From positions 100,625 through 164,624 of the forward strand of contig JAFKGR010000009.1 in NCBI GenBank assembly GCA_017307735.1: a stretch of DNA of 64,000 nucleotides, written 5' to 3'. Origin of the DNA: Chitinophagaceae bacterium (lineage in GTDB: Bacteria > Bacteroidota > Bacteroidia > Chitinophagales > Chitinophagaceae). Shown here one piece after another: positions 18,605-28,008 of this stretch. Within the stretch, counting starts at the first letter, position 1. Each line of letters starts with the position of its first letter. A model generated the notes under the pieces. The model was not told where the DNA came from and ran no database searches. It saw nothing but the letters and a program-made list of their open reading frames with translations. The translations under genes and the position numbers were made by a program.

Positions 18605-18696
18605 TAACAGTCGTGTGGAGGCGGTAAATGTAAGGTTTTATTTGAATCCTCAAAAAAAAAGACAAACTAATTCCTTTTATTGTGGAAGCCGCGCAT

Positions 18697-18717
18697 AAAA
18701 CCGGTTTATCTTACCGG
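18697..18717 (-). terminator. Weak terminator after gcvP
   Basis: On the minus strand CCGGT pairs with ACCGG across a seven-base loop and is followed by TTTT. The stem is only five pairs, so this is tentative. Confidence 0.35.
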
Positions 18718-18722
18718 ATTTT

Positions 18723-21563
18723 CTATAGTTCTGAATAAGATTCTGTGGGTTCACATGTGCATACCAGATTGCGGTCTCCGTATGTATTGTTAACTCTGCT
18801 GACAGAGGGCCAGAATTTATTTTCATGAAGCCATGGTAAGGGATAAGCCGCCTTTGATCTCGGATATTTTTCTGCCCACTCATCGGCTGTGATTTTATTG
18901 AGCGTATGAGGCGATTTCTTCAATACATTGTCAGTTTTGCTGAAATCTCCATTTTCTATTTCCCTGATTTCCTGATAAATCTGATTTAATGCCTCACAGA
19001 ATCTGTCAAGTTCTGCTTTGCTTTCACTTTCGGTAGGTTCAATCATGAAGGTTCCCGGTACAGGAAAACTAACAGTAGGTGCGTGAAAACCATAGTCCAT
19101 CAATCTTTTAGCCACATCTTCTGCTTCGATTCCTGCTTTTGATTTAAAAGGCCTTAGATCAACGATAAATTCATGTGCACAGGTATCGCCGGACCCGGTA
19201 TAAAGTATTTTGAAATTCTTTTTCAACAAAGCTTTCATGTAGTTTGCATTCAGGATGGCATAAGCTGTAGCTTTTTTAATTCCTACGGTTCCCAGCATTT
19301 TGCAATATGCATAACTGATGAGCAGGATGCTTGCCGAGCCAAATGGCGCTGAGGATACCTGTCCTTCGCCATAGGCAGCGGGTAAAAATGGTTTTAATTT
19401 TTCATTGCAACAAATCGGGCCCATTCCGGGGCCACCGCCTCCATGAGGAATGGCAAATGTTTTATGAAGGTTCAGATGGCAAACATCGGCCCCGATAAAT
19501 CCGGGTGAAGTCCATCCCGCCTGGGCATTCATATTTGCCCCATCCATATAAACAAGGCCTCCGTTATCATGAACTATTTGGCATATCTCCCTGATGCTCT
19601 CTTCAAAAACACCATGCGTACTCGGATAGGTAACCATAATCCCCGCTAAAGTATCTTTATACTTTTCTGCATTAGCCTTTAAATCATCTATGTCTATATT
19701 TCCGTGCTCATCGCATTTGGTAACCACCACTTTATAACCTGCCATCACTGCACTGGCAGGATTTGTACCATGTGCACTGATAGGGATCAGAATTACATTT
19801 CTGAAATCTTCATTTCTCGATTTGTGGTAGCCACGGATAGTCATTAATCCTGAAAATTCACCCTGAGCGCCACTGTTAGGCTGCATACTACATGCAGAAA
19901 ATCCGGTAATAGCACAAAGCATATCTCCCAGTTCATTAATAATTTGTGCATATCCTCCGGTTTGACTATCCGGGGCCATGGGATGGATATTGCTGAATTC
20001 CGGCCAGGTCAACGGAATCATTTCGGTAGCAGCATTGAGTTTCATGGTACAACTTCCCAGGCTTATCATGGAATGAACAAGAGAAAGATCTTTATTTTCC
20101 AGTTTTTTCAAATAACGCATCAATTCTGTTTCGCTATGGTAACTATTGAAGACCGGATGTAACATGAAAGGGGAGGTGCGTTTTAATTCAGGAGCAATAC
20201 CATTTTCCTCATTCAATTGAACATCTGAAGTGGTATTGCCAAAGACTGAAACAATATCTCTGATGTCATCGTATCCTGTGGTTTCATCAAGAGAAATGGA
20301 AATCAAATTATCTTTTCTATAGAAGAAATTCATCCCTCTGATTTCAGCTTCCTTCCTGATTTTTTCAGGATTTTCAACTTTCACCGTCAGTGTGTCAAAA
20401 TAGAATTTATTTAAAACCCTCACTCCTGATTTTTCTAATTGAAGTTTCAGAAAATGAGTGTAGGCAGCAACACGGGAAGCAATTTGGCGAAGGCCATCCG
20501 GCCCGTGATAAACTGCATACATGGCGCTCATATTTGCCAATAGCGCTTGTGCAGTACAAATATTTGAAGTGGCTTTTTCCCGTCTGATGTGTTGTTCCCT
20601 GGTTTGTAAAGCCATCCTTAAAGCCCTGTTCCCATTTGCATCAATACTGATTCCGATAATCCTTCCCGGAATATATCTTTTGTATTCATCTTTGGTTGAG
20701 AAAAAGGCAGCATGAGGCCCGCCATAACCCATGGGCACACCAAATCTTTGAGTGGATCCGATGGCGACATCCGCCCCTAATTCGCCCGGAGGAGTTAATA
20801 ATGTAAGTGCAAGTAAATCTGTTGACATGGCAACCTTAATGTCATGTTCTTTTACCTTCAGGAAGAAATTTTTGAAATCATCAATCTCACCGGTGGAATC
20901 GGGATATTGAATCAGGGCGCCGAAATATGTATGATCAAATTCAACTGTTTTGAAATCTCCGGTTACAACTTCAATTCCGATGGAAGAAGCTCTTGTCAAT
21001 ATGACACCTTTTGTCTGGCCAAAAACATTTTGATCTATAAAAAATCTGTGTTTGGTGACATCATCTGTTTCCCTGTTCTTATGATTAAAAAACATGGTCA
21101 TGGCTTCGGCAGCGGCCGTTCCTTCATCCAGCAAACTGGCATTTGCGATTGGCAAAGCTGTCAGGTCTGATACCATTGTTTGAAAATTGAGAAGACTTTC
21201 AAGTCTTCCCTGTGCAATTTCAGCCTGATAAGGAGTGTATTGGGTGTACCAGCCCGGATTTTCAAACAGATTTCTCAGGATCGGGGACGGCACGATTGTG
21301 TCATAATATCCCTGACCGATAAAGGATCTGAAAACTTTGTTTTTTGATGCTACTTCCCTGATAAACCGGAGAAATTCAAACTCACTTAAAGGTTTCGGAA
21401 GTTTGATATCTTCTTGCAATTTGATGGATTGAGGGATTGTTTTATCCATCAAATCATCAATTGACTTAAATCCGATTTTTTCAAGCATCAATTGGCCATC
21501 TTTTTCATCCGGCCCGATATGTCTCCCGGTAAATTCGTGGTGTATTTTTTCGAATATGTTCAT
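18723..21563 (-). CDS. gcvP: Glycine dehydrogenase (decarboxylating), P-protein
   Basis: The 946-residue single-chain P-protein of the glycine cleavage system decarboxylates glycine with pyridoxal phosphate and loads the aminomethyl group on the H-protein lipoyl arm. The N-terminal half (non-catalytic in the usual two-lobe fold) starts RHIGPDEKD. The C-terminal half carries the PLP lysine in HLNLHKTFAIPHGGGGPG (Lys near residue 700) and the SAHGTNPASAVMAG block. Length (940-980) is normal. gcvH and gcvT are not in this window, which is common in this phylum. The minus-strand TAATTTTG at 21626-21633 may be its promoter. Confidence 0.97.
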   Translation of the reverse strand: MNIFEKIHHEFTGRHIGPDEKDGQLMLEKIGFKSIDDLMDKTIPQSIKLQEDIKLPKPLSEFEFLRFIREVASKNKVFRSFIGQGYYDTIVPSPILRNLFENPGWYTQYTPYQAEIAQGRLESLLNFQTMVSDLTALPIANASLLDEGTAAAEAMTMFFNHKNRETDDVTKHRFFIDQNVFGQTKGVILTRASSIGIEVVTGDFKTVEFDHTYFGALIQYPDSTGEIDDFKNFFLKVKEHDIKVAMSTDLLALTLLTPPGELGADVAIGSTQRFGVPMGYGGPHAAFFSTKDEYKRYIPGRIIGISIDANGNRALRMALQTREQHIRREKATSNICTAQALLANMSAMYAVYHGPDGLRQIASRVAAYTHFLKLQLEKSGVRVLNKFYFDTLTVKVENPEKIRKEAEIRGMNFFYRKDNLISISLDETTGYDDIRDIVSVFGNTTSDVQLNEENGIAPELKRTSPFMLHPVFNSYHSETELMRYLKKLENKDLSLVHSMISLGSCTMKLNAATEMIPLTWPEFSNIHPMAPDSQTGGYAQIINELGDMLCAITGFSACSMQPNSGAQGEFSGLMTIRGYHKSRNEDFRNVILIPISAHGTNPASAVMAGYKVVVTKCDEHGNIDIDDLKANAEKYKDTLAGIMVTYPSTHGVFEESIREICQIVHDNGGLVYMDGANMNAQAGWTSPGFIGADVCHLNLHKTFAIPHGGGGPGMGPICCNEKLKPFLPAAYGEGQVSSAPFGSASILLISYAYCKMLGTVGIKKATAYAILNANYMKALLKKNFKILYTGSGDTCAHEFIVDLRPFKSKAGIEAEDVAKRLMDYGFHAPTVSFPVPGTFMIEPTESESKAELDRFCEALNQIYQEIREIENGDFSKTDNVLKKSPHTLNKITADEWAEKYPRSKAAYPLPWLHENKFWPSVSRVNNTYGDRNLVCTCEPTESYSEL

Positions 21564-21625
21564 TTTGCTGGGCTTAAAATTTATTTTGGTATTAAGAAGT
21601 CATTGAGAATGTTCAAAAACTTGCG

Positions 21626-21633
21626 CAAAATTA
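21626..21633 (-). promoter_or_regulatory. -7 element upstream of gcvP
   Basis: The minus strand reads TAATTTTG, a match to TAnnTTTG, 63 bases before the gcvP ATG. I see no TTG at the usual spacing. Confidence 0.35.
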
Positions 21634-21810
21634 CGTAAGTAAGGGTATGAAAATGAAGATTAGTGAAACCAAATAAAAAAGTTTGCACACTTATTGTGGA
21701 TAAAAACCGAAAGAATTTGTTAATTGCAGCCTGATTGGAATTATTCTTTTTTTTCTACAATAACGAATTCCTACTTTTAACGAATTTCAAAAAAATAAAC
21801 ATAGATCGAA

Positions 21811-22365
21811 ATGAAGAAGAAAGAAGAAGTGGAAATCATCGGTTTGGGGGATATACTGGTGGGTAACCCCTCAGCCCCGGTGACAGTGATGGAATTTGTT
21901 GATTATGAAAGCGAAGCATGTGAAAAAGCACTCCCAATTGTCAAAGAATTGATGAAAGAATTCGGCGACAAGATCAATTTCAATTTCCGCAATTTCCCAC
22001 AGACACTTGTTCATCAGAGAGCACATAAGGCTGCTGAAGCTGCCGTAGGTGCTGCACAGGAAGGAAAGCTCTTCGAAATGTACGAAATCCTTTTAAAGAA
22101 CAGACGTCATCTTGGCACTGTTTCCCTGAAAAACTATGCCAGGGAAGCGGGGGTCAAGAGTAAATCTTTTCTGACCGACCTGATTAACGGTATTTATGGA
22201 TGGCACGTTCAGGATGACCTTAAGTTTGGCATAGACAGTGGAGTTACTGAAGCGCCGACTTTTTTTATCAATGGTGAAAAGTTTGTTCACCGGCTGACCA
22301 CCAAGAATTTGTCTGAAGCTATCAAAGCAGCCCTGAAAAAACGTAAGTTGAAAAAAGCTGCATAA
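21811..22365 (+). CDS. DsbA-family thioredoxin-fold protein with a one-cysteine (SxxC) active site
   Basis: The 184-residue protein matches the DsbA/thioredoxin_4 family: GNPSAPVTVMEFVDYES at the N-terminus, an inserted helical domain (HKAAEAAVGAAQEGKLFEMYE), and VTEAPTFFINGEKFVHR with the cis-proline near residue 150. At the site that is normally CPxC the sequence is SEAC (about residues 32-35), so the first, nucleophilic cysteine is missing. No signal peptide is visible; the start is strongly basic and acidic, which suggests a cytoplasmic protein. Classical dithiol oxidase activity is unlikely. A glutathione-transferase-like or chaperone role is possible. Confidence 0.85.
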   Translation: MKKKEEVEIIGLGDILVGNPSAPVTVMEFVDYESEACEKALPIVKELMKEFGDKINFNFRNFPQTLVHQRAHKAAEAAVGAAQEGKLFEMYEILLKNRRHLGTVSLKNYAREAGVKSKSFLTDLINGIYGWHVQDDLKFGIDSGVTEAPTFFINGEKFVHRLTTKNLSEAIKAALKKRKLKKAA

Positions 22366-22384
22366 CCTGATCGGGGTCCCGCGC

Positions 22385-23299
22385 TTATTTCCTGTTATAG
22401 GCAGGATGAAAATGGTATATCGTATCACGCAAATATTGCTTGTTTAAATGCGTATAGATTTCTGTCGTTGTGATACTCTCATGTCCCAGCATTTGTTGTA
22501 CAGCGCGGAGATCCGCACCGCCTTCCACAAGATGCGTTGCAAAAGAATGCCGGAAAGTATGCGGTGAAATATTTTTCTGCAGATTTATCTTTTTCGCCAG
22601 ATCTTTAATCAACATAAATATCATTACCCTGCTTAATGATTTTCCTCTTCTGTTAAGAAATAGTACATCTTCATATCCCTTGCAAATGGGTTGTAGTTTT
22701 CTTACCTGATTAATATAAACCTCAATATTTTTCAATGCCTCTCTTCCGATCGGGATCAACCGTTCTTTGTTGCCTTTTCCGGTTACCCTGATGTATTCTT
22801 CTGCCGGATAAATATTTGAAATCAGGAGTCCGGTGACTTCGCTCACCCTGAGCCCGCAACCGTACATTATTTCAAGAATGGCCTTGTTTCTCGTTCCCTC
22901 CGGCGTACTGAGGTCAATGCCATCCAATAGTTTCTGGATCTCTTCAACGGTCAAGGTATCAGGAAGTTTTCTTCCCGGTTTAGGCGATTCAAGAAGTATG
23001 GCCGGGTTAGATTGTACAATATTTTCTGATGCACAATATTTGTAAAAACCACGGATTCCTGAAATGATCCTGGATTGCGATGTTGCAGACATTCCAATTT
23101 CATTGATAAAAGAAATAAAACCGGATAGGTTTTGATAGGTAATGTTTGACGGAGGTTCAATTATCTGTTTTGATTCCAGATACTGTATGAGAAGGTCAAG
23201 ATCATGTAAATAGGCCTCAATTGAATTGGAGGAAAGTGATTTTTCCAAAAGAAGAAACTGATGAAACCCCTTTTTGTATTCATTCCACATGGCTTCCAT
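22385..23299 (-). CDS. xerD: Tyrosine recombinase XerD
   Basis: The 304-residue recombinase has a SAM-like N-terminal domain (about 1-90) and a catalytic domain with Arg in GCGLRVSEV, Lys in GKGNKERLIP, HTFRHSFATHLVEGG (His-x-x-Arg), the LGHESITTTEIYTH block and the nucleophilic Tyr. XerC/XerD resolve chromosome dimers at dif during division. Length and motifs are those of the chromosomal enzyme rather than a phage integrase. It converges on the DsbA-like gene with a 19-base gap. A second ATG at 23290 is a possible start. Confidence 0.92.
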   Translation of the reverse strand: MEAMWNEYKKGFHQFLLLEKSLSSNSIEAYLHDLDLLIQYLESKQIIEPPSNITYQNLSGFISFINEIGMSATSQSRIISGIRGFYKYCASENIVQSNPAILLESPKPGRKLPDTLTVEEIQKLLDGIDLSTPEGTRNKAILEIMYGCGLRVSEVTGLLISNIYPAEEYIRVTGKGNKERLIPIGREALKNIEVYINQVRKLQPICKGYEDVLFLNRRGKSLSRVMIFMLIKDLAKKINLQKNISPHTFRHSFATHLVEGGADLRAVQQMLGHESITTTEIYTHLNKQYLRDTIYHFHPAYNRK

Positions 23300-23378
23300 T
23301 GTTTGGCTGAAAAAAAACCTTTAGTTGTTTTCGAACACCTACATTTACATTCAAAAGTAAAAAATAATAAAGCCCTTT

Positions 23379-23888
23379 ATGAAACCGCAAATTCTTAAAG
23401 ATTTAAAGAAAGATTTTGAGAAAAATAAAAAGCAGTTCCGGAGTTTTATAAACAGGCAGGAAAATAAACTTGATGAAAGTGATTTGCCTTTGGTGAAAAA
23501 AGCAGAGAAATATGCATGGACCAAAGTGAATTGCCTGGATTGTGCAAACTGTTGCAAAACGATGAGCCCGGTTTATACAAAAGAAGATATTACCCGTATT
23601 TCGGCGCATCTCAAAATGACATCTGCGGAGTTTAAAAAAAAGTGGCTTCAGTTTGATAAAAAAGATCGCACCTGGATGAATACCGGCAGGCCATGCCAGT
23701 TTCTGGATTTGAAAACAAATAAATGTACCATTTACAAAGTCAGGCCCGCTGCATGCGCAGAATTTCCTCATTTGACGAAAATGCCGTTTAAAGATTATTT
23801 ATATATTCACAAACAGAATATAGAATATTGCCCTGCTACATTTGAAATGATTAAGAAGTTAAAATCACTTTTGGCTAAGGAAACCTGA
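23379..23888 (+). CDS. YkgJ-family cysteine-cluster protein
   Basis: The 169-residue cytoplasmic protein has the zinc/iron-chelating cluster of the YkgJ family: CLDCANCC (about residues 53-60) and later RPCQFLDLKTNKCTIYKVRP followed by ACAEFP. This eight-cysteine pattern binds a metal, but the cellular role of the family is not established. The N-terminal 45 residues form a charged helix. It is divergent from xerD and followed after 25 bases by the L,D-transpeptidase gene. Confidence 0.85.
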   Translation: MKPQILKDLKKDFEKNKKQFRSFINRQENKLDESDLPLVKKAEKYAWTKVNCLDCANCCKTMSPVYTKEDITRISAHLKMTSAEFKKKWLQFDKKDRTWMNTGRPCQFLDLKTNKCTIYKVRPAACAEFPHLTKMPFKDYLYIHKQNIEYCPATFEMIKKLKSLLAKET

Positions 23889-23913
23889 TTTTGTTTTATT
23901 ACATTGACACGGC

Positions 23914-25596
23914 ATGCGACGTTTATTTTTTTTAATTGTTTCCATTTGTCTGGTTCTGTTTTCCTGTCATGAGGGGCGCGATGTACCACCTTCTGAAAAA
24001 CCGGTAATTGTTGAGATTCCTGAAGAAATGAATGATGTGGTTTCTTCCAAAATTCAATCAGCTATTTCTTTTGCAACAAATAATGAGGGTAAAGTAAATG
24101 ATTCTCTGTCTGTAAAATTTCCGGAGCTTTCACTTGCTTTTTACTCCAGTGACAAATACAAACCTGTATGGAGTGATAATGAAACAAAGAATGTACTTTC
24201 CGATTCACTGATAAGTTTTATCAACCAGTCTATGTACTTCGGTTTATTCCCTGATAATTATTACAGGAACAGGCTAAATGCAATCAGCGAAAGACTTTCA
24301 AGGGATTCCCTTGCCATAAGAGATGCCAACATGTGGATGCGGTTTGAATTGTTGTGTACAGATGCATTTTTTCATTTGCTTAAAGATTTGAAAGAAGGCA
24401 GAATGGTGGCAGACAGTCTTTCAATCGTGCACAAGAAAAATTATATCGATTCTTTTTTTGTGCAGAACCTGAATACCGCATTGGGCAGGCATGACATTAC
24501 TCCCGTCATGGAATCTGCCGAACCTACCTATTTTAAATATATGGATCTGAGAAATTCCCTCAGAGATTTTGTGGATCAAATGGACACAACCAGGTATCAA
24601 CATATCAGGTTCCCTTTCAGTGACAGCCTTTCTTTTGTAAAGTCAGTGTATGCAAGGATGTTACAGGAAGGGATCGGGGATAAAGAGACAGAGATTCCCG
24701 ATTCAATGACATTTGCAAAAGATATTTCCAGATTTCAGAAAAAACACGGGTTGAAAGCAGATGGAAAAATAGGAAAACTCACAGTGGAAATGATGAACAG
24801 GAATGACATGGACAAATTTCTTAGAGCGGCTATCACTCTTGATAAATTCAAAAAATTACAAAACTTTCCTGAAACCTATGTGTTGGTCAACATTCCGGCT
24901 TTCTCTCTCCAGGTGTGGGATCATGACAGCCTGTTGCTGACTTCCAAAGTAATTGTGGGTAAGCCCACCACGCCAACTCCCGAACTGGTCAGCCAGATCA
25001 ATAACCTGGTTATTTATCCGAACTGGACTATTCCCGAAAGCATTATTCGCAAAGATATTTTACCCGAATTGAAAAAAGATCCGGGTTACCTGAAGAAGAA
25101 AGGCTATAATCTTTACACACAGAAAGGAGATATGGTGGATCCTTACACGGTTAATTGGTCAAAATACAAAACAAACATCCCCTGGAAGGTTGTGCAGGGA
25201 AGTGGAGATGACAATGCACTGGGTGTTTTCAAATTCAACTTCAGCAATCCATACAGTGTGTATTTGCATGATACAAACCAGCGTTACCTTTTTGCAAACA
25301 GTGACCGTGCGCTGAGCCACGGATGTGTGCGCGTGCAGCAATGGCGACAGCTTGCCGATATTATAGCATCGAGAGACAGCTCATTATACACGGGCGGGAT
25401 GCTCAATTATTCTAAAGACAGTATCAACACCTGGGTGGCGAATGGTACCAGAAAAAGTATCATGGTGAAAAACCGGTTTCCCCTTTATATATTATATTTA
25501 ACCTGCGATACAAAAGATGGTAAAATTCATTTTTACGACGACATATATGGTGTGGACCAAAGATTGGCAGGCACCTATTTTAAAAATGAGATTTAA
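23914..25596 (+). CDS. Murein L,D-transpeptidase (YcbB/LdtD-like lipoprotein)
   Basis: The 560-residue envelope enzyme has a lipoprotein signal with lipobox LFSC (Cys near 18), a scaffold domain, a peptidoglycan-binding repeat (FAKDISRFQKKHGLKADGKIGKLTVEMMN, about 268-296, shown here in short) and the YkuD catalytic domain with SHGCVRV (Cys near residue 470). Such enzymes form 3-3 cross-links between meso-diaminopimelate residues in peptidoglycan or attach proteins. The layout follows YcbB. The RlpA gene lies 25 bases downstream, so both envelope proteins may be made together. Confidence 0.92.
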   Translation: MRRLFFLIVSICLVLFSCHEGRDVPPSEKPVIVEIPEEMNDVVSSKIQSAISFATNNEGKVNDSLSVKFPELSLAFYSSDKYKPVWSDNETKNVLSDSLISFINQSMYFGLFPDNYYRNRLNAISERLSRDSLAIRDANMWMRFELLCTDAFFHLLKDLKEGRMVADSLSIVHKKNYIDSFFVQNLNTALGRHDITPVMESAEPTYFKYMDLRNSLRDFVDQMDTTRYQHIRFPFSDSLSFVKSVYARMLQEGIGDKETEIPDSMTFAKDISRFQKKHGLKADGKIGKLTVEMMNRNDMDKFLRAAITLDKFKKLQNFPETYVLVNIPAFSLQVWDHDSLLLTSKVIVGKPTTPTPELVSQINNLVIYPNWTIPESIIRKDILPELKKDPGYLKKKGYNLYTQKGDMVDPYTVNWSKYKTNIPWKVVQGSGDDNALGVFKFNFSNPYSVYLHDTNQRYLFANSDRALSHGCVRVQQWRQLADIIASRDSSLYTGGMLNYSKDSINTWVANGTRKSIMVKNRFPLYILYLTCDTKDGKIHFYDDIYGVDQRLAGTYFKNEI

Positions 25597-25621
25597 ATTA
25601 TCGGAAAACTAAACAGAGTTA

Positions 25622-26041
25622 TTGAAATATCTGCTGCTTATATTGTCAGTTTCGTTTTTATTTTTTGAAGGTTTTTCTCAACATAAGCCCGGCAAATCTT
25701 TATATCATCATCGAAAGGTTTTAAATTCAAAACTATTTGAAGGATTGGCTACCTATTATCACAATAAGTTTCATGGTAAACGAATGTCGAACGGGGAAAT
25801 TTACCGCAAGGAAAAATTTACGGCTGCCAGTAATTCAATTCCACTGAACCGGTGGATTAAGGTTACGAATCTCAGAAATAAACATTGGGTGATCGTGAAA
25901 GTAACTGACCGGATGCATCACAAAAACAAGCTGTTATTGGATTTATCAATGGCTGCCGCTCAAAAATTGAGGATGGTCGGGGGAGGCAAAATAAAGGTGA
26001 AAGCAGAAGTTTTATCGAATTATCATCCACCGGGGAAATAG
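25622..26041 (+). CDS. RlpA-like double-psi beta-barrel protein
   Basis: The 139-residue exported protein begins at a TTG codon (no ATG precedes the signal peptide KYLLLILSVSFLFFEGFSQ). The mature part is a DPBB domain of the RlpA family: GLATYYHNKFHGKRMSNGE, FTAASNSIPLNRWIKVTNL, and VKVTDRMHHKNKLLLDLSMA. RlpA binds glycan strands lacking stem peptides, and in some species cleaves them. The usual TAAH histidine is replaced by Ser (TAAS), and the usual DRGP is DRMH, so lytic activity is uncertain. No SPOR domain is present. Confidence 0.85.
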   Translation: MKYLLLILSVSFLFFEGFSQHKPGKSLYHHRKVLNSKLFEGLATYYHNKFHGKRMSNGEIYRKEKFTAASNSIPLNRWIKVTNLRNKHWVIVKVTDRMHHKNKLLLDLSMAAAQKLRMVGGGKIKVKAEVLSNYHPPGK

Positions 26042-26077
26042 TGTAGAAAATAATTTCATCCAATAACATAATGCCAT

Positions 26078-26085
26078 TACTTTTG
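26078..26085 (+). promoter_or_regulatory. -7 element upstream of the OmpA-like gene
   Basis: TACTTTTG matches TAnnTTTG, 20 bases before the first ATG. No TTG is seen at the expected -33 spacing. Confidence 0.45.
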
Positions 26086-26105
26086 CCACATAACGAATCA
26101 AAAAA

Positions 26106-27443
26106 ATGTTTATGAAAAAATTCCTTTTACTTACTATGGTCATGGGTATTTCGGTTGTTTCCTTTTGCCAGGAGAAAGATAATACAAAGGGGAAAGCTTT
26201 GGGATTCAGTTTTTTCCTGAATGATTTCCAGGCCGCCTCTGTGCTTAGAAGCCAAGGAGTAGTCGATCTTTTCAAAGGAAAAAACTTCTTTAATACCAAT
26301 ACAATGAACCCCGGAGTTGCCTTCAATTACTACCAGGGCCTTACAAAACACATTGATTTTGTGGCATCCCTCGGTGGGAGTTTCCTGAATTACCCGGGAC
26401 CTGATATGGCAGGTTCGGGAAACAAGTTTTATTTAGAACTGAATGGACAGGCAAATTTCAAATTACTTTCTGATCATTACTGGGTGACACCTTATGTAGA
26501 TCTTGGTGCGGGTTTCAGTCAGTATTCCGGTCATTATGCTGCCTTTCTACCCACAGGAGTTGGCCTTCAGGTAAACTTCCTCGATCAGGCTTATCTGTTT
26601 GTCAATTCGCAATACAGAATTGCCATTACCGAAAATGCCAGCTATCATTTTTATCACAGCATCGGGGTTGCCGGTACTATTCAAGCCAGAAAACAGCCTC
26701 AGCCCAAAGTTGTGGAAATACCGCAACCTGTTGTTCTTGACAGGGACCATGATGGAGTGGTTGATTCTTTAGACAGATGTCCCGATGTTCCGGGCCTCGC
26801 AGCTTTAAATGGTTGCCCTGATAAGGATGGCGATGGAATTGCCGATATTGATGATAAATGTCCCGATGTTGCAGGTTTGGCTAAATACCAGGGTTGCCCG
26901 ATCCCCGATTCAGACGGTGATGGAATCAATGATGAAGAAGATAAATGTCCCAACGTTGCCGGTGTAGCCCGTTATCAGGGATGTCCGGTACCTGATTCTG
27001 ATGGAGATGGTGTAAATGATGAAGAAGATAAATGCCCGCACGAAGTTGGCCCCGCTTCTAACTTTGGTTGCCCGGTAATTGATGTTAAGACTGTGGAAAA
27101 AGTGAACAAAGCCGCTCAGAACATCTTCTTCAATACCGGAAGTTTCAAATTACTTCCCAAATCTTTCACCTCTCTGAAAGATGTGGTTCAGATCATGAAG
27201 GATAATCCTTCCTACAAAATTGCAATTGACGGATATACTGATAATACAGGGAATGCCGGTAAGAACCAGGTTCTTTCGGAAAACCGGGCAAATTCCGTAA
27301 AAGATTATCTCGTTAAAAATGGCGTAGATGAAAACCGCATTACAGCAAACGGCCATGGTATCAACGACCCGGTTGCCTCTAATGCAACTGCCGCTGGCAG
27401 AGCTAAGAACAGAAGAGTGGAAATGAAGCTTACCAATTATTAA
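26106..27443 (+). CDS. OmpA-family outer membrane protein with thrombospondin type 3 repeats
   Basis: The 445-residue protein has a signal peptide (MFMKKFLLLTMVMGISVVSFCQ; ATG 26106 or 26112), an eight-strand-like beta-barrel (about 25-200), four calcium-binding aspartate-rich repeats of the DSDGDGVNDEEDKCP type (about 212-320), and a C-terminal OmpA domain that binds peptidoglycan (YTDNTGNAGKNQVLSENRA, NPVASN region, about 335-442). It probably tethers outer membrane to cell wall and is likely abundant, as its strong terminator and own promoter suggest. OmpA proteins with this exact layout are common in Bacteroidota. Confidence 0.94.
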   Translation: MFMKKFLLLTMVMGISVVSFCQEKDNTKGKALGFSFFLNDFQAASVLRSQGVVDLFKGKNFFNTNTMNPGVAFNYYQGLTKHIDFVASLGGSFLNYPGPDMAGSGNKFYLELNGQANFKLLSDHYWVTPYVDLGAGFSQYSGHYAAFLPTGVGLQVNFLDQAYLFVNSQYRIAITENASYHFYHSIGVAGTIQARKQPQPKVVEIPQPVVLDRDHDGVVDSLDRCPDVPGLAALNGCPDKDGDGIADIDDKCPDVAGLAKYQGCPIPDSDGDGINDEEDKCPNVAGVARYQGCPVPDSDGDGVNDEEDKCPHEVGPASNFGCPVIDVKTVEKVNKAAQNIFFNTGSFKLLPKSFTSLKDVVQIMKDNPSYKIAIDGYTDNTGNAGKNQVLSENRANSVKDYLVKNGVDENRITANGHGINDPVASNATAAGRAKNRRVEMKLTNY

Positions 27444-27474
27444 TTATTAATAAATTAGGGAAAAATTTCCCAGG

Positions 27475-27504
27475 GCTACCCATTATTTGGGTAGCTTTTT
27501 TTTT
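27475..27504 (+). terminator. Strong intrinsic terminator after the OmpA-like gene
   Basis: GCTACCC and GGGTAGC pair across ATTATTT and are followed by nine T. Confidence 0.92.
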
Positions 27505-27615
27505 GAATATGAGTTGACTCTTATTCTGCAACTGAAGAATAAACTATTATTATTTAACAGACAGCCTTTATTTTTTTGATTGAACTTAGCAGGCCGAATA
27601 ATTGTTCAACCAAAC

Positions 27616-28008
27616 ATGATTGGCAAACGGATCTCAATCTTTAACAAAGCGCTGAAACTTATAGAGGACAAAGGTTTCCAGAGTATTGCAGTCAGACTTA
27701 CAGCAAAAGGACCAGGTTTTTTCACAGGTATAATCTGTCGTTATCTCTACAGGATACCAACTACTATTTCATCTCTTCATCCGGTACTGAGAATTGGAAT
27801 TTTCAGCGCGACTTTTTATCCCTGTCACGGAGAGAAAAGTGTTCATAACCCGTTTAAAGAAGGTTGGCTAAATCTTTGTAAGTACCCTATCAACCACCCG
27901 CTGATTTTAAATTTTGTCGAGCAGTTGAATTTTTTGCCTTACACGAAAATGAAAATATTATCCGGCAATCATTATCATTATGATTTTAATAAAATGAGGA
28001 GAAGATGA
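27616..28008 (+). pseudogene. Decayed TetR/AcrR-type regulator of the RND pump
   Basis: The frame (131 residues from ATG 27616; a TTG at 27580 would add 12) resembles a TetR regulator: IFNKALKLIEDKGFQSIAV at the start of the helix-turn-helix and WLNLCKYPINHPLILNFVEQ in the ligand domain. The DNA-recognition region reads AKGPGFFTGIICRYLY where the family has AK-x-AGVSTGIIYRYF, with several changed core residues. The protein stops 50-70 residues short of a normal TetR. Its stop overlaps the next start as ATGA, so it may still affect translation of the pump. It is most likely non-functional. Confidence 0.6.
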
